Positions 33,170 to 42,782 are shown, counted from the first letter of the stretch. The stretch: 64,000 bases of DNA from Litorimonas sp963972195 (GCA_963972195.1 CAXATH010000005.1:1-64000); one strand, 5' to 3'. Notes: generated from the letters alone by a model not told the origin. Numbers and translations are program-made.

Positions 33170-35119
33170 ATGATTGATACGAAAATGAAAAACATACCCG
33201 TCTCTCCTGCGTTTGCGAAAAGCGCAAATTTGGACCCTTCAGCTTACGAGAGCATGTATGAGGCCTCTATCGCTGACCCAGAAGCGTTTTGGGGCAAGCA
33301 TGGTAAACGTCTTGATTGGATCAAACCCTATTCGCAGGTAAAAGACGTCAGTTGGGACAAGGATAACCTTCATATTCGTTGGTATCATGACGGCGTTCTG
33401 AATGTGACAGCGAATTGCATCGACCGGCATTTGACGACCCGCGCCGACAAGCCCGCATTGATTTGGGAAGGCGATGAACCGGGCGACAGCAAAACAGTAA
33501 CTTTTGAGCAGTTGCACAAAGAAGTCAGCCGTCTCGGCAATGTTCTTAAAAACCTGGGCGTGAAGAAAGGTGACCGCGTCACGCTCTATATGCCCATGAT
33601 TCTGGAAGCTACCTACGCCATGCTGGCCTGCGCGAGAATTGGCGCTGTACACAGCGTTGTTTTTGGAGGCTTTTCCCCGGAAGCTTTGGCCGGGCGTATC
33701 ATTGATTGCAATTCAAAGTATTTAATTACGGCAGATGAAGGCGTGCGCGGAGGCCGCACCGTCCCCCTGAAACAAAATGCGGATGCTGCCGCAGACATTG
33801 CAAAGGCGACCTTGGAAAAAATCTTGGTTATCAAGCGCACAGGGGCTGACCTTGTGATGAAGGACGGGCGCGATTACTGGCTGCATGACATGGCAGCGAA
33901 TGTTACCGTAGAGTGTCCGCCGGAGCCTATGAATGCGGAAGACCCGCTTTTTATCTTATATACTTCCGGGTCGACCGGAAAACCAAAGGGCGTGTTGCAT
34001 ACGACGGGTGGTTATCTTGTTTGGGCCGCAATGACCCATGAATATGTTTTCGACTTGAAAGATGACGATGTTTATTGGTGTACCGCGGATGTGGGATGGA
34101 TCACCGGGCATAGCTATATTGTATACGGACCGCTCGCCAATGGCACCACCACCCTTATGTTCGAAGGCGTACCAACCTATCCGGATGCCAGCCGATATTG
34201 GCAGGTATGTGAAAAGCACAATGTGTCATTATTTTACACAGCTCCGACGGCGATACGCGCCTTGATGCGAGAAGGGGCAGGCCCCGTTAATTCTACTGAT
34301 CGTTCATCCCTACGTCTCCTCGGAACGGTGGGTGAACCCATTAACCCTGAAGCTTGGGATTGGTATTATAATGTTGTCGGTGAAACTCGCTGCCCGATTG
34401 TCGATACCTATTGGCAGACAGAAACAGGGGCCAGTATGATGGTGCCGCTACCCGGATGTACAACGATGAAACCTGGAGCCGCAAGCCATCCCTTTTTTGG
34501 CATAGAGCCAATGCTGGTGGATGCTGAGGGCGTAGAGCAGGCTGGAGCGGTAGAGGGTAACCTTATTATTACTGACAGTTGGCCGGGCCAAATGCGCACG
34601 GTTTATGGTGACCATCAGCGGTTCATCGAGACCTATTTTTCAACTTATCCCGGAAGCTATTTTACCGGAGATGGCTGCCGCCGCGACGAAGACGGGTTTT
34701 ATTGGATTACGGGCCGCGTAGACGATGTCATCAACGTCTCCGGCCACCGTATGGGAACGGCAGAGGTTGAAAGCTCGTTGGTCGCTCATAATGCCGTCGC
34801 AGAGGCGGCTGTGGTCGGCTACCCGCATGATATTAAAGGTCAAGGGATTTACGCTTATGTCACCCCGATAGCTGGCGTTGAGCCATGCGAGCCTTTGAGA
34901 AAGGAGCTGATTGCGCATGTTCGCAAAGAAATAGGACCTATCGCATCTCCGGATATCATTCAGTTCGCGCCGAGCCTTCCTAAAACCCGCTCAGGAAAGA
35001 TCATGCGGCGTATCTTGCGCAAAATTGCAGAGAACGAATTTTCCAATCTGGGTGACACAAGTACTTTGGCTCAACCGGAAGTCGTCGGCGACCTCATTGA
35101 GAACCGAAGAAATCTGTGA
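33170..35119 (+). CDS. acs: Acetyl-CoA synthetase
   Basis: 649 residues. It converts acetate, ATP and CoA to acetyl-CoA. The AMP-binding P-loop LYTSGSTGKPKGVLHTTGG, YWQTETG (A5), YFTGDGCRRDEDGFYWITGR (A7-8) and the C-terminal lysine motif PKTRSGKIMRRILRK (target of acetyl-lysine control) are all present, and the length is the usual 645-655. AGGAA precedes the ATG. With the aldehyde dehydrogenase, it would complete acetaldehyde to acetyl-CoA. The regulator gene follows within 40 bp. Confidence 0.97.
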   Translation: MIDTKMKNIPVSPAFAKSANLDPSAYESMYEASIADPEAFWGKHGKRLDWIKPYSQVKDVSWDKDNLHIRWYHDGVLNVTANCIDRHLTTRADKPALIWEGDEPGDSKTVTFEQLHKEVSRLGNVLKNLGVKKGDRVTLYMPMILEATYAMLACARIGAVHSVVFGGFSPEALAGRIIDCNSKYLITADEGVRGGRTVPLKQNADAAADIAKATLEKILVIKRTGADLVMKDGRDYWLHDMAANVTVECPPEPMNAEDPLFILYTSGSTGKPKGVLHTTGGYLVWAAMTHEYVFDLKDDDVYWCTADVGWITGHSYIVYGPLANGTTTLMFEGVPTYPDASRYWQVCEKHNVSLFYTAPTAIRALMREGAGPVNSTDRSSLRLLGTVGEPINPEAWDWYYNVVGETRCPIVDTYWQTETGASMMVPLPGCTTMKPGAASHPFFGIEPMLVDAEGVEQAGAVEGNLIITDSWPGQMRTVYGDHQRFIETYFSTYPGSYFTGDGCRRDEDGFYWITGRVDDVINVSGHRMGTAEVESSLVAHNAVAEAAVVGYPHDIKGQGIYAYVTPIAGVEPCEPLRKELIAHVRKEIGPIASPDIIQFAPSLPKTRSGKIMRRILRKIAENEFSNLGDTSTLAQPEVVGDLIENRRNL

Positions 35120-35154
35120 TGCGAAGGCCGTATAAATCTGCTAAGGGTTTTAGC

Positions 35155-36135
35155 ATGAGTAACAACCGAGACCTCGGAGGCGATAAAGCGGCAACGCATT
35201 CTGACCGCGTTATTGAGACCGTATCATCGTCCAAGGCGGCTTCGTCGCCCTTGGCGGCGTCTTGGAGCCGGTCTCTGAACTATTTTGGGCTTGAGCCTGA
35301 TTCAGTAGAAAGCAGAGAACGGTCCAAAGCCTCTGAAATTAAGGCGCGTCAGGAAGAGCTTGGGCTTTTACTGTCAATTGCGCAGCCCGCTATGGATCAG
35401 CTTCATGCGACAATCAACCTTGCGGGATGTAGCGTATTCTTATCAGATTCAGAAGGCGTGGTAATTGATCAGCGGCACGCAGCCTCCGATGCTGATGTTT
35501 TTGAGACGGCTGGGCTTTCAACTGGTTTTGTTTGGTCAGAAGCCCGTGAAGGCACAAATGGAATAGGAACATGCGCCGTAGATCAGCGGCCTGTTACGAT
35601 CCATCAAAACCAGCACTTTCAAGCCCGTAATACGGTGATGAGCTGTATGGGAGCGCCAATTTTTGATCCGGCAGGACGTTTGGCAGCTGTGCTTGACGTA
35701 TCTTCCTTTAGGAATGATTTGTCCGAACCTTTTGCAAGTCTGGTAACGCAGACTGTCACCCAATTCGCCCGCCAGATTGAATCGGACCATTTTCAACAGG
35801 TCTTCGGAACGGCTCGAATCATACGCGGTGAACAAGATGGCGCGACGGGGGCTGTTTTGTTCGCCGTGGATCGGGATGACTTACTCATAGGCGCGACGAG
35901 GCACGCGCGACATGCTTATGGTTTAAATGATGACACCTTTGCGAAGCCACAACCTGCGGGGTCTATCCTTGATAATATAGATCACAGAGCCGGCGGACTA
36001 GAGGGCGCTGAAAAAAGAGCCATCCGCCGCGCTATAGCCGCCGCCAATGGAAACGTAACCGCCGCCGCGCGGGCACTTAAAATTGGCCGCGCAACGCTTT
36101 ATCGCCGGATGCAGGCCCTCGGAATTTCGCGGTAG
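35155..36135 (+). CDS. AcoR-like GAF/Fis regulator without AAA+ domain
   Basis: 326 residues from the ATG at 35155 (AAGGG seven bases upstream); a start at 35119 next to the acs stop is also possible. A GAF-type sensor (about residues 65-210) contains EAREGTNGIGTCAVDQRP, the signature of AcoR-type activators. The C-terminal 45 residues are a Fis-type HTH (AIAAANGNVTAAARALKIG). The central sigma54-interacting ATPase usual for AcoR is absent, so it cannot act as a classical enhancer-binding protein. It probably controls the C2 genes around it. Confidence 0.88.
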   Translation: MSNNRDLGGDKAATHSDRVIETVSSSKAASSPLAASWSRSLNYFGLEPDSVESRERSKASEIKARQEELGLLLSIAQPAMDQLHATINLAGCSVFLSDSEGVVIDQRHAASDADVFETAGLSTGFVWSEAREGTNGIGTCAVDQRPVTIHQNQHFQARNTVMSCMGAPIFDPAGRLAAVLDVSSFRNDLSEPFASLVTQTVTQFARQIESDHFQQVFGTARIIRGEQDGATGAVLFAVDRDDLLIGATRHARHAYGLNDDTFAKPQPAGSILDNIDHRAGGLEGAEKRAIRRAIAAANGNVTAAARALKIGRATLYRRMQALGISR

Positions 36136-36168
36136 TCGTATCTGTTGTGTGAAAAGGAGACTGCAATC

Positions 36169-36552
36169 ATGACTACAAATTTACCCAAAAGAGTCACAGC
36201 GACAGAGGCGGCCCTTTCGCTCATCTCGGAAATTCAGCAAGACCATCCGAAAGTAATCTTTCATCAGTCAGGGGGGTGTTGTGACGGTTCCAGCCCCATG
36301 TGCTACCCTGAAGGCGACTTCAAGATTGGTGAACATGATGTAAAACTTGGCGATGTCGGGGGTACTCCAGTCTATATCTCCGGGAGCCAATTCGAAGTTT
36401 GGAAGCATACGCAGTTAATACTGGATGCTGTCCTAGGCCGCGGCGGTATGTTTTCACTGGATAATGGACGAGAGCGCCGTTTCTTGGCGCGAGCCCGTAC
36501 TTTCGATGAAGGCGAATTGGAAGCACTCACCACTGCAGGCGAGTCGGATTAG
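36169..36552 (+). CDS. DUF779 family protein
   Basis: 127 residues from the ATG at 36169, which follows AAAAGGAG. DUF779 proteins of about 120 residues are encoded beside acetaldehyde dehydrogenases. The pattern FHQSGGCCDGSSPMCYPEGDF, with three Cys, and the middle segment GTPVYISGSQFEVWKHTQLI are typical; the Cys cluster could bind metal. The biochemical role is unknown. It closes the C2 cluster; no terminator is evident. Confidence 0.9.
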   Translation: MTTNLPKRVTATEAALSLISEIQQDHPKVIFHQSGGCCDGSSPMCYPEGDFKIGEHDVKLGDVGGTPVYISGSQFEVWKHTQLILDAVLGRGGMFSLDNGRERRFLARARTFDEGELEALTTAGESD

Positions 36553-37171
36553 CCGATATCTACGTTGTCACACGCGATCCTAGCCACATAAGATGTCAAG
36601 TAGACCGTAAATTGAGTGGTATTCGATTATCGCCACTTTGCTCTCCGCTCTGATCTTTTGCAGGATACCCAGATATACCTTCCCCGACTCTGGCTAGAGT
36701 CACGACGAATGCTATTCTGCTGCTCTTATTAAATGGCTTGGTAGGACTCGCGCTTATATCGGCATCTACGCGGACGGCCTTCTATCTAGGCTTAGTTGTC
36801 GAAGATGCGCTTGCCTTGTCAAATAGCGATCTCTGAAAAACCTGATTTTTTGTCAAGGGGTTAATATCCGGTTTGGGGATGGACTTCTTTTTTAAGAGCG
36901 CCCGAATTGGAGCGAAACACATAGCAAATCAAAAACAATATCAGCGACCGTTTTTGGGCGTTTATTGCTACTGAGCTAAGGTCCGCTTTGGGGATTTTAT
37001 CACGTTTTTCAATGTTGTATCCGTATGCATTTGGCACGGTACATGAACCCATAAATCCAACTTCTTGGTATGCTTTGCGGTTTCAAATCCAGGTTGCAAT
37101 CCATCTTTTAGATATATAGCAAAGAAGACACGTTGTTTTTTGTATTTATATTACTGATACCGGAGAAATAA
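36553..37171. other. Gene-free stretch with repeat copies and a possible gene remnant
   Basis: No intact gene. From 36699 to 36836 one frame reads a hydrophobic stretch (TTNAILLLLLNGLVGLALIS) ending in a TGA, without a start codon or ribosome-binding site; it could be a remnant. AGCGACCGTTTTTGGG (36943-36958) and GAGCTAAGGTCCGCTTTGGG (36973-36992) match the repeat copy at 30.3 kb, but with a shorter gap between the two motifs. Confidence 0.45.
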
Positions 37172-39481
37172 ATGAATAGATCGACTTCGGGAAACACTTC
37201 TTTCTACAATTTACTTAGACTGGACCGCCTGGTCGTGGCGGTAAGCGCGCTCGTTTTCGTGGCTTGTGGCGGGGGGAGCGGTAGCTCGGCTCCACCGAGT
37301 TCGGCCAACTCCGCACCAGTGTTCACCGGGGCTACTAATTTTACGTTTCAAGAGAATCAAAATATTGAATTTTCACTCTCCGCTACAGATGTGGACGGCG
37401 ATGCGATTAGGTTTTCAAATGAAAATTCAGAGGATGGGGAACTTTTTGTAGTCAACGCCAGCAATGGTGTCGTAGTCGCGAACACGCTTGATCAAGCCTT
37501 TAATTTTGAAGAGCCGCAAGATGTTGATGGCGATAACGTCTACAGACAAACAATCACCTTGTCGGATGGACGGGGCAGCACGTCTACTGTGATCACGGTA
37601 ACGATCACTGATGTGAATGAGCCTCCTCAATGCACGACCAACCCAGTGGTGGGTTTTGAAGAGAATTTCGTGGGAACTTTGGTGGATTTTAACGCTGCGG
37701 CAGTTGATCCGGAGGGCCTTACTCCAACGGGGTTTAGTTTAATAAACTTATTTCGGTTTCCCGGCATAGATGATGAAACACGTGAAAAATTTGAACTGGA
37801 TACGGACACGGGGATATTTTCTTTAGCTGAGTCACTAGACGCCGAAACAGTTGGCGTTGAAGGAGAATATTCAGTTGATGTGAAGATTGATTTTGGTGAA
37901 GAGTCCATCGAGTGCCGAGAGCATTTACAGCTAATTGATGTCGTTGGCGCCGTTAAGTCGGGTATCAAATTTTCAGGGCGCCAAACCGATGCAATGGCAC
38001 TGGGTGATATAGATAATGATAATCTGACCGATTTCTGGATTAATTCCCCATCTACGGCCGAGTTCGATACCACTCAGCCTGGGGGTTACATCGTATTGGG
38101 AAGCGCGATCGACACCGAGCTCTCTAAAGATGGCGCCGAACTGTTCGCGCTTGAGTCACTCACTCTTAATCAGACCATAAAGTTAGTCGGAAATTATTCG
38201 ATTCCGCCCAATCGTTCAGGGGCCAAAAATACCTTTAAAGTTTCCTCAATCGGTGATGTGGACGGTGATGGTAAAGGAGACCTCATTGTAGCTCTCGAAC
38301 CAAACCCGGGGGCAACTTTTATTGGGTTGGATCCTGACCGGCCATTTGGGTATATTTTGTGGGGAGACGTATTATTAGGCCAGACAGATGGGCAGATTGA
38401 CCTTAGTAATTTATCGACCTCCGAAGGCATGACTCTTCTTGGGTCGGATAATGTCAGCCGTTTACAGGTAAATGCAAACTCCGGGGATTTCGACGGAGAT
38501 GGGGTGCCTGATCTCGTATTCGCAGTGCCTGAGGCAATGACAGGTGGCGACGAGTCAGGTGACCTTGGTGAGGTAACTGTTGTTTACGGTACTAGATTAA
38601 GAACAGCAAAATCCGCTGGCGAGCTAGACCTTACAAAGATAAGCGTCAATGACGGTGTTAAGTTAACCGGCGGTGAGGGTTTCTATTTGAATGCGGGCTT
38701 AAGCCTTCGTTCGATTTCTGATCTTTACGGGGACAACGCAGATGAGCTTGTGATTTCGACGAGTCGCGGGGCGGCTGTTATCGATAGCACGGTGTTTTCT
38801 AACGCCACAGCGAGTTCTGGCGTTGTGAGATTTTCAGATATTCCAGAGTCTAGTCGCGTCTGGATAAACCTTTCTGACGAAGCTCGTTTAAGTCCACTCT
38901 CTGGAGATGCCGATGGTGACGGTCTCCAAGATGTTTTTGTTGAGCGCACTTATGTAACCGGTGCGTTCGCGGCTCTCGTGTCCGGCGACAGGCTTGTGAA
39001 TAATACGCCGGGTGATCAGATTCTTTTTGACGACGCCCAAGTCGATGAAAATATTGTTCTGTTCGCTCACTCGTCAGAACGGCAGACTGACGCGTCATCA
39101 ATGACCTACATAGGGGACATCGACAAAGACGGGCGAGATGATTTCGGGATTGTATACAAACCAATTTTTGGTGAAGGTGCTACATACATTATCCTCGCCA
39201 AAGCCTTGGATCGCGTTGGAGCTGACAATACATTCTTTATTGACCAGATGGATACCGGTGACGGAGTGATTTTGCGGAATTACGTGGCCGAGTATTCTGA
39301 TTACCGAATTGCGGCTTTGAAGGATACCGATGGCGACTCATTGCCTGAAATTTTAATTGTAGGAGCGTTTAATCAAACCGAGGGATATCTTGTTCCCAGT
39401 TCAGATATCACAGCTGCATTGATCGCAGGAGTGGCCGAGATCGATTTTCAAGAGAACTTTAATGACGAATCTGAAAATTAG
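37172..39481 (+). CDS. Surface lipoprotein with cadherin-like domain and seven FG-GAP repeats
   Basis: 769 residues. A lipoprotein signal (VSALVFVAC, Cys32) and a Gly/Ser-rich linker precede a cadherin-like domain (about residues 45-150; FTFQENQNIEFSLSATDVDGD, ending ITDVNEPPQC). A second such region runs to about residue 260. Then come seven FG-GAP or VCBS-like blocks, each with a calcium-binding DxDxD loop: DIDNDNLTD, DVDGDGKGD, DFDGDGVPD, DLYGDNADE, DADGDGLQD, DIDKDGRDD and DTDGDSLPE. Seven blades would close an integrin-alpha-like propeller. Likely an outer-membrane adhesin or calcium-binding surface protein; no operon partner. Confidence 0.85.
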   Translation: MNRSTSGNTSFYNLLRLDRLVVAVSALVFVACGGGSGSSAPPSSANSAPVFTGATNFTFQENQNIEFSLSATDVDGDAIRFSNENSEDGELFVVNASNGVVVANTLDQAFNFEEPQDVDGDNVYRQTITLSDGRGSTSTVITVTITDVNEPPQCTTNPVVGFEENFVGTLVDFNAAAVDPEGLTPTGFSLINLFRFPGIDDETREKFELDTDTGIFSLAESLDAETVGVEGEYSVDVKIDFGEESIECREHLQLIDVVGAVKSGIKFSGRQTDAMALGDIDNDNLTDFWINSPSTAEFDTTQPGGYIVLGSAIDTELSKDGAELFALESLTLNQTIKLVGNYSIPPNRSGAKNTFKVSSIGDVDGDGKGDLIVALEPNPGATFIGLDPDRPFGYILWGDVLLGQTDGQIDLSNLSTSEGMTLLGSDNVSRLQVNANSGDFDGDGVPDLVFAVPEAMTGGDESGDLGEVTVVYGTRLRTAKSAGELDLTKISVNDGVKLTGGEGFYLNAGLSLRSISDLYGDNADELVISTSRGAAVIDSTVFSNATASSGVVRFSDIPESSRVWINLSDEARLSPLSGDADGDGLQDVFVERTYVTGAFAALVSGDRLVNNTPGDQILFDDAQVDENIVLFAHSSERQTDASSMTYIGDIDKDGRDDFGIVYKPIFGEGATYIILAKALDRVGADNTFFIDQMDTGDGVILRNYVAEYSDYRIAALKDTDGDSLPEILIVGAFNQTEGYLVPSSDITAALIAGVAEIDFQENFNDESEN

Positions 39482-39683
39482 GCCGCGTTCGCGCCGCCGG
39501 TTTTTGCTGCAAATAACCATGAAACCTCAATGCTTCAGGCTCATAGATCCAGCAGATAAACTTTTTGTGGAACGTTCGGATCCTTAAGCAATTGCGAATG
39601 CTTTACTGCTGCTAACCTAACTTAAGTTTTAGAAGCTTGAGTTCGAAATGGGAACTACTTGCCTTTCTCCAGCGACCCTTATG

Positions 39684-39701
39684 GAGCGATTTTAGGACGC
39701 T
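39684..39701. repeat. 18-bp direct repeat, left copy
   Basis: GAGCGATTTTAGGACGCT, identical to 40009-40026. The two copies bracket the small gene at 39754-39960. GAGCG and CGCTC (39684-39702) also form a short dyad. The run-up GAGCGTTTTA in the copy near 45.9 kb looks related. Confidence 0.65.
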
Positions 39702-39753
39702 CAGTATTAAGCTACCATTGGCTCAATAAGGACGCTGAGACTTTTAAACCAAG

Positions 39754-39960
39754 CTATTGGTTATCACTAGAACAAGATATTTCGCGTTTATAAAAGCCTT
39801 TCGTTGAAACGGCTTCCACATTTCCTTCACCACATTTAGTCAAAGCCGCATCCCCTGACTTCATGTCATAAAATATATCCCCTAAATAGATCAGCAAACT
39901 GATAGACAATAATGTAACAGTGATCTTGATATATTTTTTGCCATTCGTATTTCCAGTCAT
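39754..39960 (-). CDS. Small membrane-anchored protein (68 aa)
   Basis: 68 residues. GAAGGAAA lies six bases before the ATG. One transmembrane helix (ITVTLLSISLLIYLGDIFY) follows a short basic N-terminus. The C-terminal 35 residues carry two Cys (TKCGEGNVEAV, REISCS) and would face the periplasm. I recognise no family. It stands alone, flanked by an exact 18-bp direct repeat on each side, which suggests a recently placed unit. Confidence 0.6.
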   Translation of the reverse strand: MTGNTNGKKYIKITVTLLSISLLIYLGDIFYDMKSGDAALTKCGEGNVEAVSTKGFYKREISCSSDNQ

Positions 39961-40008
39961 ACTAATTTCCTTCTGTAAGCTTTAGCGCAATTAATGAGTG
40001 GCTGAAAC

Positions 40009-40026
40009 GAGCGATTTTAGGACGCT
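40009..40026. repeat. 18-bp direct repeat, right copy
   Basis: The same 18 bases as 39684-39701 (GAGCGATTTTAGGACGCT), in the same orientation and 325 bp away. Similarity does not extend far beyond the 18 bases. Confidence 0.65.
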
Positions 40027-40148
40027 AGATTTTTCATTGAAATTTGTGGAACTCGACAAACGCCCGACTTAGAGCTATGTGTAATCAGGCTGAACGGTTG
40101 GAGAATAGATACGTTTACCATTGGGCTGTACTCAGGAAGAATTAATGC

Positions 40149-40349
40149 ATGTCTAACTTTAAAAACTTACTCGGGTTTCTGGTCGGCGCACTACTTCTCA
40201 TTATTTTGCTCTGGGGTCTAACGGAACTCATTTCCTATATTTTCAAAATTGAAAGTAGCAGTACAAAGTCAGGTATTCGCTGGGCGCTGATAATTTTAGT
40301 GTTGTTCATTGGGTCATTCTTCAGAAGAAAATCCTCCTCAGTAGATTGA
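40149..40349 (+). CDS. Small two-helix membrane protein (66 aa)
   Basis: 66 residues. AGGAAG precedes the ATG. Two hydrophobic helices (LLGFLVGALLLIILLWGL and IRWALIILVLFIGSFF) are joined by a short polar loop and end in a basic tail, RRKSSS. No family recognised. It lies 79 bp ahead of the flippase gene on the same strand, so it may be co-transcribed with it. Confidence 0.6.
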   Translation: MSNFKNLLGFLVGALLLIILLWGLTELISYIFKIESSSTKSGIRWALIILVLFIGSFFRRKSSSVD

Positions 40350-40428
40350 AGGCGAGTGTCCTACTTGAAGCAATTTTAAACCGCTCATCTAAAACGATAG
40401 ATTTACATTTTTCTTTTAGTAAGAGATA

Positions 40429-41865
40429 ATGAAGTCAGAGGCTCTAAAATATATTCCGGTTAATCTGGCGAATATTTTTATCAGCTTTGGCACGATTACA
40501 ATTCTGACGCGTCTATTATCTGCCGCTGAATTTGGACGATATGCCCTCGTTATAACGACCTTGAATTTCATTCACATGGGGTTTTTTACTTGGCTTGAAG
40601 CGTCAATGTCTCGTTTCCATGAGCGGGCAGATAAAACTGATAGTTTGGACAGTCATTTCAAGACGCTCTATTACTCAGCCGCGGCAGTTTTAACACTTCT
40701 CATTCCTCTGCTATCGTTTGCCGTATTTGCGCTCGAAGTTGATAGCCGTATGCGGCTGCTTCTGACATTCGCGATTGTGAGCACTGCCGTTCACTTGTTC
40801 TATAACCTGACGCAGGAATGTCATAAGGCCGCGCACCGCATTGGACGGTACTCCGCCGTTCATAGCACGCAATTAGTCCTGAGCTTCAGCGCGGGAATTT
40901 TGCTCGTAATGTTCACCCCACTGCGCGAGGCCGGCCCCTTTGTAGGCATGATAATTGGCGGCCTGATTACCGTAATTGTGGAATTGCCTTGGCTGATTAT
41001 TCGCATGATGGGCGGACGTTTTAAGCCCGCGCTCATTCGCGAATACTTTCTTTACGGAACACCAATTTGTTTCTCTCTCATATTGGCCTATGCACTAGAA
41101 AACGGTGATCTCTATTTCATTCGGTTTTATCTGAACGATGCAGCAGTCGGGGCATATAGCGCCGGATACAATTTGGCGAGCCGCAGCTTTGACTTCATTT
41201 TCGTTTGGCTTGCAATGGCCGCTATGCCTCTCGCCATATCAACGCTGGAGCGTAGCGGAGAAGACGAAACCCGGCGCGTTTTGTCCGATTACGGCGACCT
41301 TCTGATTATGATCGCATTACCTGCTGCCATCGGCATTGCTCTGGTGTCAAAGGAAGCTGTTATTGTTCTCGGGGAGCCGGTTCGCAATGATGCCTTGATT
41401 GTAATGCCGTGGATCGCCTTTGCCGCGCTGCTAAATGGCTTCATCAACTATTATGTGCATCAAGCTTTCGTATTGGCGAAAAAGCTCCAGCTTTTAGCGG
41501 CGATTATGGTTTTGCCTGTTTTGATAAATTTTGGCCTGAACATCGTTTTCATTCCCCAATACGGCCTTGTTGGAGCGCTTATCGCAACCCTTTGCGCCTA
41601 CTCCGTTGCCATTATTGTAACGGTTATAGCCGCACGCCGTGTTTTCCCCCTGCCTCTTCCCGTGATGACATTTGCCAAATGCGGCTTAGGTTGCTTGATT
41701 ATGGCCGCAGGACTATATGCAATTCCTTTTAACGAGATGTGGCCGGATCTTATCACCTTATTTCTAAAGGCCATATCCGGCGGCGTAATTTATGTCGCGG
41801 CCATTTATGCTTTAGATACGGCAGGCATTCGAAAAATCATAAAATCGCGCAGCCTGAAAGCGTAA
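40429..41865 (+). CDS. Oligosaccharide flippase (Wzx/MATE-like)
   Basis: 478 residues with 12-14 predicted transmembrane segments. The N-terminus (INLA-like VNLANIFISFGTITILTRLLSAAEFG) is typical of polysaccharide-export flippases, and the C-terminal half carries ALLNGFINYYVHQAFVLAKK and FIPQYGLVGALIATL. It would move a lipid-linked sugar unit across the inner membrane. The neighbouring FkbM methyltransferase, WecG-type transferase and UDP-sugar epimerase fit an exopolysaccharide or O-antigen cluster. The substrate is not known. Confidence 0.9.
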   Translation: MKSEALKYIPVNLANIFISFGTITILTRLLSAAEFGRYALVITTLNFIHMGFFTWLEASMSRFHERADKTDSLDSHFKTLYYSAAAVLTLLIPLLSFAVFALEVDSRMRLLLTFAIVSTAVHLFYNLTQECHKAAHRIGRYSAVHSTQLVLSFSAGILLVMFTPLREAGPFVGMIIGGLITVIVELPWLIIRMMGGRFKPALIREYFLYGTPICFSLILAYALENGDLYFIRFYLNDAAVGAYSAGYNLASRSFDFIFVWLAMAAMPLAISTLERSGEDETRRVLSDYGDLLIMIALPAAIGIALVSKEAVIVLGEPVRNDALIVMPWIAFAALLNGFINYYVHQAFVLAKKLQLLAAIMVLPVLINFGLNIVFIPQYGLVGALIATLCAYSVAIIVTVIAARRVFPLPLPVMTFAKCGLGCLIMAAGLYAIPFNEMWPDLITLFLKAISGGVIYVAAIYALDTAGIRKIIKSRSLKA

Positions 41866-41881
41866 AGCCGACGCGTTTAGC

Positions 41882-42664
41882 CTATGTAAGGGCCATTATA
41901 ATGTCTCGGTGCTCTTGTTTTTGAAGATTCAAATATACACAGTTATACAGGTTCAAATCATTCTGCGGCATTTCAATTAACTTAGCCCCTGCGTAGCAAT
42001 ATTGTGTCCAGCCTGATTTTCGCAGCCATAGATCGGCATCTTCATTATTGGCTATAAGCAATACTGGATCATGAGACTCAATGGTCTGCTTTGCTCCGCG
42101 TAAAACGTCGAGTTCAAAACCCTGCACATGGATTTTAAGAAAAAACGGCTCAAGAGCATATTTGTCTAAAACCTCAATATGACAGGCGTGAGCTTCAATC
42201 CTTAAAAGCTCCGGTTTGAACTTCCAAACACTCTGCGAGTTCAACCAACTTTCCGCGCGTTCTTTCGAGAATGAAGATAAGCCATCATACAAAAAGCTTC
42301 TGTAATAAGGCACATGAAGTGTCATTCTTGCCTCGCGGTCACCAAGCCCCGCATTGCAAATAGTTAGATTTTCATCCTGTCTAAATCGCGCTTTTAGTTT
42401 GGTAAATATGGCCCCATTCGGCTCAAATGAATGAATGTTTACTGACGGATGATAAAGCCGTATGGCATCAATAGATTGCCCGCGATTTGCACCCACATCG
42501 ATAGCGCAGCGCCCTTTAGGGGAAAGCGCTTTAAGAACCTCGAATTCCTCCTCAAAGGGGCGTTTACGCCGTTTGCGTATCGTCCGCTGTAAATCAGACT
42601 TGATGTTCGGCAGTCCTGCAAATCGGCTCTGCATATCTCGTATAAATCTTTTAGAAACTGCCAT
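41882..42664 (-). CDS. FkbM-family methyltransferase
   Basis: 260 residues. The SAM-binding box CAIDVGANRGQSIDAIR, followed by HSFEPNGAIFTKL and the IHVQGFELDVLRGAKQTI box, identifies the FkbM family, which O-methylates sugars or other small groups. The gene is antisense to the flippase and ends 17 bp from its end, so the two converge. It probably decorates the polysaccharide made by this cluster. Confidence 0.9.
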   Translation of the reverse strand: MAVSKRFIRDMQSRFAGLPNIKSDLQRTIRKRRKRPFEEEFEVLKALSPKGRCAIDVGANRGQSIDAIRLYHPSVNIHSFEPNGAIFTKLKARFRQDENLTICNAGLGDREARMTLHVPYYRSFLYDGLSSFSKERAESWLNSQSVWKFKPELLRIEAHACHIEVLDKYALEPFFLKIHVQGFELDVLRGAKQTIESHDPVLLIANNEDADLWLRKSGWTQYCYAGAKLIEMPQNDLNLYNCVYLNLQKQEHRDIIMALT

Positions 42665-42782
42665 TTAATATTCCACACTCAAACCTAAAGTCACCACAGC
42701 AAATAACCGTCAATCGCTTCGTCATTTATACACTTTATACTGATATAGTTTTTAAAGTGAAAACGGGACCAAGTGAAGGCAA

